5,433 nt of DNA, from assembly GCA_023458835.1 (NCBI GenBank), contig JAEWWY010000430.1, positions 1-5,433 of the forward strand. Reading direction: 5' to 3'. Under the pieces are notes generated by a model. It saw nothing but the letters and a program-made list of their open reading frames with translations. It was not told where the DNA came from and searched no databases. This DNA is from Bacillota bacterium (GTDB taxonomy: Bacteria > Bacillota > Clostridia > Christensenellales > Aristaeellaceae). Positions 1 through 5,433 of the stretch are shown here, piece after piece. The position numbers and the translations under genes were made by a program. The first letter of the stretch is position 1. Each line of letters starts with the position of its first letter.

Positions 1-1
1 C

Positions 2-1195
2 AGCCAGGCCGGCACGCTGATTTTGAATATTGACGAGGCGTATTTTACCTCCGTTTACAACCAGGGCTTCGGCGCCGCCGCCATATCCAGCTATGTGACG
101 GACGAGGCGGGCCTCATCATCTCCGCCGGGGACAAGGACCTCATCGGTACCCGGAGCGGGGCCTTCACCCACCTTGACAGGGAGCAGGACTCCGCCTACG
201 CGGAGTTCAGCCGCGGCGGCGAAAAGTATATGGCCCTGTCCCGCAGGCTCCCCATCGCCAAGGGATATCTAATTTCCGAGGTTTCCTTCCGCGCCTTCAG
301 GGGGGATATCGACAGGGTTCAGTGGATCCACATCGCGACGTTTGTCATCACCTCCCTGCTTTCCTTCCTGCTGGCGGGGCTCCTTGTCAAGCGGCTCACG
401 CGGCCCCTTTTGGTGGTTTCCCATGCCTTTGAAAAGGTGCGGGGCGGGGAGCTGGGCTACCAGATCAGCAAAATCCCCGAAAATGAGCTGGGCAGGCTGG
501 CGGAGAATTTCAACGCCATGTCCCAGGAGATTAAGGTGGCCTACGACGCCCAGCGGGCCTATGAGCGGGAAAAGCGCAAGCTGGAAATCCAGGCCCTCCG
601 CTCCCAGATCGATCCCCACTTTATTTACAACACCCTCAACACCATCCGCTGGATGGCCATCATCGCCGGGGCCAAAAACATCGCCAAGTGCACCGACACC
701 TTCGCCAGCTTCCTAAAGCCCGCCTTTGCCAGCCAGGATGCCATCGGCACCCTGGCGGATGAAATCAAGATGATCCACGACTACCTGGAGATCATCAATT
801 ACCGCTACGCGGGCGGGTATGAGCTGGAGGTTGACGTGGGAGAGGAATACCTGAACACACCCATCGTCCGCTTCGCCTTGCAGCCCATTGTGGAAAACGC
901 CTTCAAGTACGGCTTCAGCGGCCGCTCCTCCGGCACGGTGGGGGTGCGGGCCCGGAGCGATGGCGGCAGGATCGCCGTGGACATCGAGGATGACGGCGCG
1001 GGGATGGACGCGGGAGAACTGGACAGGATCAACGAGCTGCTTGCGCTTGGGGAGGCAAGCACCAGGGAGAGCGTCGGCCTTTTGAATGTCAACAGGCGGA
1101 TCAGGCTGCATTTTGGCAGCGATTACGGCGTGCGGCTCTATAGCCGGGAGGGCGGGGGCATCCGGGCGGCGGTTTTCCTGCCCCGGGCGGAATAA
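2..1195 (+). CDS. YesM-type sensor histidine kinase, 5'-truncated
   Basis: This is the C-terminal part of a membrane sensor histidine kinase of two-component systems, family His_kinase/HATPase_c (YesM/LytS-like). The reading frame is open from base 2, so the true start lies upstream. About 397 codons are visible, against roughly 580-600 residues usual for the family. In order I see the end of an extracellular Cache-like sensor (VTDEAGLIISAGDKDLIGT, bases 95-151), one membrane helix (about 323-391), a HAMP linker (about 395-540, with RPLLVV and ENELGRLAENFNAMS), a coiled linker, and the phosphoacceptor motif SQIDPHFIYNTLN, whose histidine codon is at 617-619. The ATPase domain has the N-box QPIVENAFKYGF (Asn codon 896-898), the DDGAGM loop and VGLLNVNRRI near the end. 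The core catalytic residues are present, so it looks active. A YesN-type AraC-family response regulator is the expected partner but is not in the window. A terminator follows, so the gene ends a separate transcription unit. The sensed ligand is unknown; an oligosaccharide is inferred from the neighbours. Confidence 0.93.
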   Translation, partial: SQAGTLILNIDEAYFTSVYNQGFGAAAISSYVTDEAGLIISAGDKDLIGTRSGAFTHLDREQDSAYAEFSRGGEKYMALSRRLPIAKGYLISEVSFRAFRGDIDRVQWIHIATFVITSLLSFLLAGLLVKRLTRPLLVVSHAFEKVRGGELGYQISKIPENELGRLAENFNAMSQEIKVAYDAQRAYEREKRKLEIQALRSQIDPHFIYNTLNTIRWMAIIAGAKNIAKCTDTFASFLKPAFASQDAIGTLADEIKMIHDYLEIINYRYAGGYELEVDVGEEYLNTPIVRFALQPIVENAFKYGFSGRSSGTVGVRARSDGGRIAVDIEDDGAGMDAGELDRINELLALGEASTRESVGLLNVNRRIRLHFGSDYGVRLYSREGGGIRAAVFLPRAE

Positions 1196-1222
1196 TACCG
1201 GCCCAATTCCCCCGGAAGCATC

Positions 1223-1267
1223 AAAAAAATCCGGTTCCGGTCAAAAAAGTCCGGCGCCGGTTTTTTT
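1223..1267 (+). terminator. Rho-independent terminator after the kinase gene
   Basis: CCGGTTCCGG (1231-1240) can pair with CCGGCGCCGG (1251-1260) across a 10-base loop. The stem is ten positions with one G-U wobble and one mismatch. It is followed directly by seven T (1261-1267). Seven A (1223-1229) precede it and can extend the stem, so the element could also stop transcription from the opposite strand. It lies 28 bases past the kinase stop codon and separates the kinase transcript from the transporter operon. Confidence 0.88.
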
Positions 1268-1295
1268 GCGTGTGATAGGATTGTTAAAAATGTTC

Positions 1296-1336
1296 ATTGC
1301 ATACTGCCATAGAAAAAACTATGATACATGTGCAAT
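1296..1336. promoter_or_regulatory. Imperfect dyad overlapping the promoter, candidate operator
   Basis: The outer arms ATTGCA (1296-1301) and TGCAAT (1331-1336) are exact inverted copies. The inner arms CATAG (1308-1312) and CTATG (1319-1323) are also exact inverted copies, around AAAAAA. The two pairs share almost the same centre (1316 and 1315.5). The structure covers both the -35 and -10 boxes. Because the left half lies upstream of the predicted start of transcription, it would act as DNA rather than as an RNA hairpin. A repressor or other dimeric regulator binding here is an inference. AraC-family regulators more often use direct repeats, so the protein involved is open. Confidence 0.4.
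1297..1325 (+). promoter_or_regulatory. Putative sigma-A promoter of the transporter operon
   Basis: TTGCAT (1297-1302) and TATGAT (1320-1325) are separated by exactly 17 bases. The -10 box matches the TATAAT consensus at five of six positions. The -35 box matches TTGACA only in TTG, as expected for a promoter needing an activator. Transcription would begin near 1332, giving a leader of about 30 bases before the first permease gene. The region is clearly AT-rich compared with the GC-rich genes around it and lies just after a terminator. Spacing and position support the call; no experimental evidence is available. Confidence 0.6.
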
Positions 1337-1342
1337 AAGGTT

Positions 1343-1350
1343 AAAGGTGG
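1343..1350 (+). promoter_or_regulatory. Ribosome binding site with long spacing
   Basis: AAAGGTGG lies 12 bases before the ATG of the first permease gene, which is longer than the usual 6-9. No better site or in-frame start is seen: an in-frame TAA at 1342-1344 closes the frame upstream, and the next ATG is the adjacent codon at 1366. It supports the start at 1363 but suggests modest translation efficiency. Confidence 0.5.
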
Positions 1351-1362
1351 CCGGTAAAGCAG

Positions 1363-2316
1363 ATGATGCTACGTAAGCGCGACAGCTTGCCCGCATGGCG
1401 GGGAAGCAGGTTTCTTTGTACAAGAAAAGGCCAAAGGGTAAAGCACCTGCTGCTGGCCCTTCCGTTTCTGGCGTGGTTTTTTGCCTTCGCGTATATGCCT
1501 GTCTTTGGCTGGGGGTATGCCTTCGTCAAGTTTTCCATGGCCAAGGGCCTGCTGGAAATGCCCTTTGCGGGGCTGGAAAACTTTATGAAGATTTGGGAGG
1601 CCAGCAGCGAGGTGGCGCGGGTTCTGCGCAACACCCTGGTGATGAGCCTTCTGAATATCCTGGGCTCCGTGCTGCCGGTGATCTTCGCGGTGATGATCAA
1701 CGAAATCCGGGGCAGGCGCTTTCGCAAGCTGGTGCAGACAGCCACCACACTGCCCCACTTTATCAGTTGGATCGTGGTGTTCGGCCTTTCCTTCGCCATG
1801 TTTTCCAACAACGGATTTTTGCCCAGGTTCCTCCAGTCCATGGGCCTTGATATCCTGCCCCCCATGGGCCTGTTGGGCAATGTGGGAACCATCTGGGGCC
1901 TGATGCTTTTTTTGAACGTGTGGAAAACCTGCGGCTGGAACGCCATCATCTACCTGGCCGCCATATCGGGGATAGATCCCGCCCTGTATGACGCGGCGGA
2001 GGCGGACGGCGCCAACAAGTTTCAAAAGATATGGCACATCACCATCCCCGGCATCGCCTCCACCTATATCGTTCTTTTGCTCCTGCAGGTGAGCAATCTT
2101 TTGAACAACGGCTTTGAACAGTATTTTACCTTCTTTAATCCTCTTGTGGCGGAGAGGCTGGAGGTTCTGGATTACTATGTGTACAAGCTTGGCATGCTCA
2201 TCGGGGATTACTCCATGTCCGTGGCCGTGGGCATGTTCAAGTCGCTGATCAGCATCCTGCTGCTGTTCCTGGTGAACAGAATCTCCAAGCATGTCCGCGG
2301 CGATCTGATTTTTTAG
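1363..2316 (+). CDS. LplB/YteP-type sugar ABC transporter permease
   Basis: This is an inner-membrane permease of a carbohydrate-uptake-1 ABC importer, binding_protein-dependent transport family (COG4209, LplB-like), 317 residues, normal for the family. A short basic N-terminus leads into a first membrane helix (about residues 27-45) ending in the FAYMPVFGWGYAFVKF stretch typical of LplB proteins. Further hydrophobic helices lie near 92-113, 132-148, 173-200, 230-247 and 288-305. The cytoplasmic EAA loop, which contacts the ATPase, is DAAEADGANKFQKIWHITIPG (split here as DAAEADGANKF and QKIWHITIPG) at residues 210-230, with its conserved Gly216 and Pro229. It is the first gene of the transporter operon, followed after 15 bases by the second permease with which it would form a heterodimer. 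The substrate is probably an oligosaccharide, since relatives in Bacillus serve pectin-derived sugars, but the sequence does not define it. Confidence 0.94.
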   Translation: MMLRKRDSLPAWRGSRFLCTRKGQRVKHLLLALPFLAWFFAFAYMPVFGWGYAFVKFSMAKGLLEMPFAGLENFMKIWEASSEVARVLRNTLVMSLLNILGSVLPVIFAVMINEIRGRRFRKLVQTATTLPHFISWIVVFGLSFAMFSNNGFLPRFLQSMGLDILPPMGLLGNVGTIWGLMLFLNVWKTCGWNAIIYLAAISGIDPALYDAAEADGANKFQKIWHITIPGIASTYIVLLLLQVSNLLNNGFEQYFTFFNPLVAERLEVLDYYVYKLGMLIGDYSMSVAVGMFKSLISILLLFLVNRISKHVRGDLIF

Positions 2317-2324
2317 AGGGGGGG
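2315..2324 (+). promoter_or_regulatory. Ribosome binding site of the second permease
   Basis: AGAGGGGGGG overlaps the last two bases of the first permease's stop codon and ends 7 bases before the ATG at 2332. It decides that start over the out-of-frame ATG at 2325, which is immediately adjacent to the G run, and over the in-frame ATG at 2341. The overlap with the upstream stop suggests coupled translation of the two permeases. Confidence 0.65.
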
Positions 2325-2331
2325 ATGCCGG

Positions 2332-3228
2332 ATGAGAACCATGAAAGTCAGGGCTTCCCGGGCGGACAGGCTGATGTCCCTTGTCAACGCCGCTTTCTGC
2401 GCCTTGGCCATCATCGTATGCCTGTATCCGTTTTATTACGTGGTGATCAACTCCATCAGCGATCCTTCGGCCTCGGCCAACACCTTCCTGCTCCCGGTGC
2501 GGCCCACGCTGACGACGTATATCAAGCTCTTTGAGGAAAACAACATCCCCAGGGCCTTTGCGGTTTCGCTGCTGAGGACCTTTGCCACAACGGTGATCAA
2601 CGTCCTTTGCTCCAGCTTCCTGGCGTACCTGTTCACCAAGGACATGGCGCTGAAAAAGACGGTATACCGCCTGGTGATCGTCACCATGTACCTAAACGCC
2701 GGGCTGATCCCCTGGTACCTTACCATGAAGTCCTACGGCCTTAAGAACACCTTCCTGCTGTACGTGCTGCCCTATATGCTCAGCGCCTACTACATCATCC
2801 TCATCAAGACCTTTATGGAGCAGTTGCCCGATTCCCTGGGCGAATCGGCGGAGCTGGACGGCGCGGGGTCCCTGACCATCTTCTGGCGCATCGTATTCCC
2901 GCTGTCCAGGCCCATCCTGGCCACCATCGCGGTATTTTGCTCCGTATCCCAATGGAACACCTGGCAGGACAATTATTTCCTGGTGCAAAGCGACAGCCTG
3001 CAAACCATCCAGCTCATCCTGTACAACTACTTAAACCGCGCCCGGGCCATTGCCCAGGCCATTATGAATAATCCCAACGCCAACATGGGCCTGATGGATG
3101 CCGCCGTCAGCGAAAAAAGCGTGCGCATGACCATTGTGGTGGTCTCGGTCATCCCCATCATGTGTGTCTATCCCTTCCTGCAGCGTTACTTCACCAAGGG
3201 CATTCTGTTGGGCGCTGTGAAGGGTTGA
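2332..3228 (+). CDS. YtcP/LplC-type sugar ABC transporter permease
   Basis: This is the second membrane subunit of the carbohydrate importer (MalG-like, COG0395, YtcP/LplC subgroup), 298 residues, usual length. After a short basic start the first helix lies at about residues 17-38, followed by VVINSISDPSASANTF, characteristic of this subgroup. Other hydrophobic segments are near 78-101, 112-131, 140-160, 193-212 and 267-283. The EAA loop is at residues 169-190 (LGESAELDGAG then SLTIFWRIVFP), with Gly177 and Pro190 in the conserved positions. The C-terminus PFLQRYFTKGILLGAVKG is the classic ending of YtcP proteins. It sits 15 bases after the first permease and 31 bases before the binding-protein gene, consistent with one transcript. 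It would pair with the upstream permease to form the translocation pore. Confidence 0.95.
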   Translation: MRTMKVRASRADRLMSLVNAAFCALAIIVCLYPFYYVVINSISDPSASANTFLLPVRPTLTTYIKLFEENNIPRAFAVSLLRTFATTVINVLCSSFLAYLFTKDMALKKTVYRLVIVTMYLNAGLIPWYLTMKSYGLKNTFLLYVLPYMLSAYYIILIKTFMEQLPDSLGESAELDGAGSLTIFWRIVFPLSRPILATIAVFCSVSQWNTWQDNYFLVQSDSLQTIQLILYNYLNRARAIAQAIMNNPNANMGLMDAAVSEKSVRMTIVVVSVIPIMCVYPFLQRYFTKGILLGAVKG

Positions 3229-3243
3229 GAAGGACAAAACAAT

Positions 3244-3250
3244 AAGGAGG
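3244..3250 (+). promoter_or_regulatory. Strong ribosome binding site deciding a TTG start
   Basis: AAGGAGG matches the 16S anti-Shine-Dalgarno sequence very well and ends 9 bases before the TTG at 3260. No ATG or GTG in the same frame lies nearby, and the residues that follow form a proper signal peptide, so the TTG is the start of the binding-protein gene. Confidence 0.8.
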
Positions 3251-3259
3251 GACTGGAAG

Positions 3260-4972
3260 TTGAAAACACGCGCGCGGATTCTTGGTACCCTTACCGCATT
3301 CCTGCTCCTGGTCACCAGCGCGGCGGGAACCGTCCTGCCGGCGCAGGCGGCCGCAAGCGGCCTGGAACCCATCACCCTTTCCTTTGGGTATGTGGAAGGC
3401 ACATCCAACAACGTGGGCATCGTGGATGGGGAGATTCTCAAGGCCATCGCCGAGGCCACCGGCGTCACGCTGGACCTGCGGCCCTACTCCGTGGAGAAAT
3501 ACAAGATGCTGGTGGCCGGCGGAGACCTGCCGGATATCGCCACCGCCCTTGAATCCCACGTATCCGGCGTCACCCAGCAGCTCATCGAGGCGGGGGCCAT
3601 CATTCCCCTGGACGACCTGCTGGACAAGTACGGCCAGCACTTAAAGGCCAACATCCCCCTGGCCCTCAAGTGGGCCAAGGATGTGCAGGGCAACGGCGTT
3701 ACGTATACGCTGCCCACCGGCTGCACCAAGGCCGATACCTCCTCCCCCGATCCCTATGGCGATTTCACCTTTGAAATGCGCTGGGATATCTACGAGGCCA
3801 TCGGGAGCCCCGAGATCAAAAGCGACGAAGATTTCCTGAAGGTCGCCAAAATGATGCAGGATTACTGCCCTGTATCCCCCGAGGGATACAAGGTGTACGC
3901 CTTTTCCGGTTTTATCACCAATGGCCCCCTCTGGCAGTACAAGCTGTCGTGGCCGCGGGCCCATGGCTCCTACTGGGCTCCGGTATTCCATCAGATCGAT
4001 ATGTTCACCGGGGAACTGGAGAGCATGTATACCAAGGAGGACAGCTATCTCTGGAAGAGCCTGGAATTCCACAACAAGGCATACCAGATGGGCTTGTTTG
4101 ACCCGGAAGCCCTCACCATGACCTTTGAGCAGTACGACGAGAAGCTGCAAACCGGCCAGGTGCTCTTCGCCGCCTTCCAGCAGCGGGCAGTGAACCAGAC
4201 CCTCATTCCCGGCGGCCTCTTTGCCAAGCATCCGGGCATTACGCCCTACATACACAAGCTGTATCCCATGGGCAATCCCTTGGGCAACCAGGCCGGCCAT
4301 GCCCGGGTGATCTCCTCCAACTGCAAATACCCCGAGCGGGCCATGCAGCTTCTTGATTTCCTGGATTCTCCCGAGGGCGTCCGCCTGCTGCTCAACGGCG
4401 TGAAGGGCAAGCATTGGGACGTGGTGGACGGCGTGCCCCAGTACATCGGGGAATTTGCCGAGGCCTTCAAGGCCGGCAAGGGCAAGGAATATTACGCCCA
4501 GGTCCTGGGCATGGACTACGACGCCATCTTCTCCTTCTTCTCCGGCAATATCGCGGAAACCGGGGACGAATATCCCGCCGACCTGCGGCTGACGCCCGCC
4601 TTCTATGCCCTGTTCGCGGACGAGGCCGCCCGCAACTGGGCGAAGAAGTTTGACCCCGGCTTTACCTACCGCGGCCAGGTTTACGAAAAGTGGTACAAGG
4701 AAGGCCTGGTAACCACCGCGGCGGACATCCCCCTGGCGGTGAACATGATGGGCGCCCTCTCGGCGGAGTCCACCAACGTCCAGGCCAAAATCGACTCCTA
4801 CTTCGGCCAGAACCTGGGCAAGGTGCTCTTGGCAAAGGATGATGCCGAATTCCAGAAGAACAAGCAGGAATTGATTGCCGAGTTCTACGCCATGGGCGCG
4901 GCGGATTCCGACGCGGAAGTCCAGAAGCTTTTCCAGCAGGCCGAGGCGCTGGTGGCTTCCCTCGACCAATAA
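3260..4972 (+). CDS. Secreted carbohydrate ABC transporter solute-binding protein
   Basis: This is the extracellular receptor of the importer, an LplA/YtcQ-like member of the large family 1 (COG1653) binding proteins, 570 residues, near the upper end of the usual size. Residues 1-30 form a signal peptide: basic KTRAR, a hydrophobic core ILGTLTAFLLLVTSAAG, and a likely signal-peptidase I site after LPAQA. No lipobox cysteine is present, which is unusual for a Gram-positive binding protein. The mature part starts with ITLSFGYVEG, followed by an early lobe with YSVEKYKMLVAGGDLPDIAT (residues about 75-95), a binding-protein pattern. Aromatic residues are frequent in the middle (for example SYWAPVFHQIDMF and YQMGLFDPEAL), as expected for stacking on sugar rings. 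The stretch YPERAMQLLDFLDSPEGVRLL matches the segment common to this family. It is the third gene of the operon, 31 bases after the permeases, and uses a TTG start. The substrate is not determined by the sequence; an oligosaccharide is likely. Confidence 0.92.
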   Translation: MKTRARILGTLTAFLLLVTSAAGTVLPAQAAASGLEPITLSFGYVEGTSNNVGIVDGEILKAIAEATGVTLDLRPYSVEKYKMLVAGGDLPDIATALESHVSGVTQQLIEAGAIIPLDDLLDKYGQHLKANIPLALKWAKDVQGNGVTYTLPTGCTKADTSSPDPYGDFTFEMRWDIYEAIGSPEIKSDEDFLKVAKMMQDYCPVSPEGYKVYAFSGFITNGPLWQYKLSWPRAHGSYWAPVFHQIDMFTGELESMYTKEDSYLWKSLEFHNKAYQMGLFDPEALTMTFEQYDEKLQTGQVLFAAFQQRAVNQTLIPGGLFAKHPGITPYIHKLYPMGNPLGNQAGHARVISSNCKYPERAMQLLDFLDSPEGVRLLLNGVKGKHWDVVDGVPQYIGEFAEAFKAGKGKEYYAQVLGMDYDAIFSFFSGNIAETGDEYPADLRLTPAFYALFADEAARNWAKKFDPGFTYRGQVYEKWYKEGLVTTAADIPLAVNMMGALSAESTNVQAKIDSYFGQNLGKVLLAKDDAEFQKNKQELIAEFYAMGAADSDAEVQKLFQQAEALVASLDQ

Positions 4973-4992
4973 TTAACTCCCTGTAAACCAAT

Positions 4993-5049
4993 TTGCCGCT
5001 TAAGACGCGCTTAAAAGGGGGGCCCTCCCCCGCGCGCCTTAAGCGGCGG
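4993..5049 (+). promoter_or_regulatory. Long intercistronic hairpin without U-tract
   Basis: GCCGCTTAAG (4995-5004) pairs perfectly with CTTAAGCGGC (5038-5047). After one A-C mismatch, CGCGC (5006-5010) pairs with GCGCG (5032-5036). Past a one-sided bulge TTAAAA (5011-5016), GGGGG (5017-5021) pairs with CCCCC (5027-5031) around a five-base loop. Two T-G pairs can extend the base. This gives about 20 pairs, mostly G-C. No run of T follows, so it is not a standard intrinsic terminator. It begins about 20 bases after the binding-protein stop. A role in protecting the 3' end of the transporter mRNA, or in reducing read-through into the next gene, is inferred. Confidence 0.6.
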
Positions 5050-5108
5050 CGGATTTGGCCCGCGATCCCGTTCCCCGCCCGTATCTTTCAGGGAAGGCGT
5101 TGCAGGTT

Positions 5109-5433
5109 ATGAAGGAAGAACTCTGCTATTATGAGGTTGCGCCCTCGGTTGTGCCGGTGGGCAGGCCGGTGCGCGTCACCCTCCGCCCCAAGGGGCAGCA
5201 CGCGGCTTTTTCCGGCGGCGTATTTGGCATTGTGCCCGTTCCCCTGGACATCGGCTGCGACATCACGGAAAACACGCCGTGGTACGAGGGCCTTCATATT
5301 CCGGAGATCCGCGCGGAATCCCGGGATGGTACCCTCACCTTTGAGCACGCCTTTGAAGCAGAAGGGGAATACAAGCTCCTCATCGGGCGGCCGGGGGAGG
5401 AAAAGGCCTGGCTGGCCCTGCGGATCTACGCCC
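5109..5433 (+). CDS. Unidentified protein, N-terminal part, runs off the window
   Basis: An open frame starts at ATG 5109 and continues for 108 codons to the window end without a stop. A site GGGAAGG (5091-5097) lies 11 bases before the start, and codon use resembles the neighbouring genes, so it is probably a real gene. The N-terminus (MKEELCYYEVAPSVVPVGRP) is hydrophilic with no signal peptide, so the protein is likely cytoplasmic. Alternating hydrophobic residues with short turns (VRVTLRP, TLTFEHAFEAEGEYKLLIG, AWLALRIYA) suggest a beta-sandwich or Ig-like domain of about 100 residues. I recall comparable N-terminal beta domains ahead of PHP-type (CehA/McbA) metallohydrolase domains beside such sugar transporters, but the diagnostic histidine motif would lie beyond the window, so this is a weak suggestion. 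A carbohydrate-active enzyme is an equal alternative. No promoter is evident in the 136-base gap upstream, so read-through from the transporter operon is likely. Confidence 0.72.
   Translation, partial: MKEELCYYEVAPSVVPVGRPVRVTLRPKGQHAAFSGGVFGIVPVPLDIGCDITENTPWYEGLHIPEIRAESRDGTLTFEHAFEAEGEYKLLIGRPGEEKAWLALRIYA

Noticed and set aside
1074..1110. Possible loss of the first glycine in the kinase G2 box (SVGLLNV instead of GIGLxNV)
   Set aside because: That position is not strictly conserved in YesM-type kinases as far as I know, and the other ATP-binding motifs are intact.
1280..1301. Three similar short motifs (ATTGTT, ATGTTC, ATTGCA) that could be direct repeats for an AraC-type regulator
   Set aside because: Similarity is low, spacing is uneven (10 and 6 bases), and AT-rich sequence produces such matches by chance.
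1086..1376. Plus-strand open frame crossing the kinase end and the terminator
   Set aside because: It is out of frame with the kinase, runs straight through a strong terminator and the promoter, and its translation shows no family pattern.
1369..2292. Minus-strand open frame of about 300 codons opposite the first permease gene
   Set aside because: Its translation is rich in His, Gly and Gln with no membrane or domain pattern, whereas the + strand is an unmistakable permease.
4034..4040. AAGGAGG inside the binding-protein gene, resembling an internal ribosome binding site
   Set aside because: No ATG, GTG or TTG start lies at suitable spacing, and the surrounding residues are continuous with the binding-protein fold.
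3641..4969. Long open frame of over 440 codons on the minus strand opposite the binding-protein gene
   Set aside because: It mirrors the codon structure of the clear + strand gene, has no recognisable domain, and arises from the GC-rich third positions of that gene.

Overview
The window reads as part of a carbohydrate-uptake locus from a Gram-positive, moderately GC-rich Bacillota, most likely a Clostridia-type bacterium. I infer this from the YesM-type sensor kinase, the LplB/YtcP-type permeases, the AGGAGG-like ribosome binding sites and a sigma-A-like promoter. The species cannot be named from the sequence. All genes lie on the + strand and are tightly packed. No stretch longer than 170 bases lacks a gene, and I see no tRNA, rRNA, CRISPR array or insertion sequence.

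Layout. Bases 2-1195 hold the 3' two thirds of a membrane sensor histidine kinase, cut off by the window start. A strong intrinsic terminator (1223-1267) follows. An AT-rich promoter region (about 1280-1362) then carries a -35/-10 pair embedded in an imperfect dyad. Next come two ABC-transporter permease genes (1363-2316 and 2332-3228) and a large secreted solute-binding protein gene (3260-4972, TTG start). A long hairpin without a U-tract (about 4993-5049) separates these from a fifth gene (5109 to the window end), which I cannot identify with confidence.

How it fits together. The kinase presumably senses an extracellular signal through its Cache-like region and phosphorylates a YesN-type AraC-family response regulator, which is not in the window. 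That regulator would control the transporter operon from the dyad-bearing promoter. The binding protein captures an oligosaccharide and delivers it to the two-permease channel. No ATPase gene is present, as is usual for this subfamily, which relies on a shared MsmX-type ATPase encoded elsewhere. The hairpin after the binding-protein gene probably sets transcript levels of that gene relative to the gene downstream.

This is largely a recognisable system. The points most worth a second look are the missing lipobox cysteine in the binding protein, the symmetric operator-like promoter, the intercistronic hairpin and the unidentified last gene.
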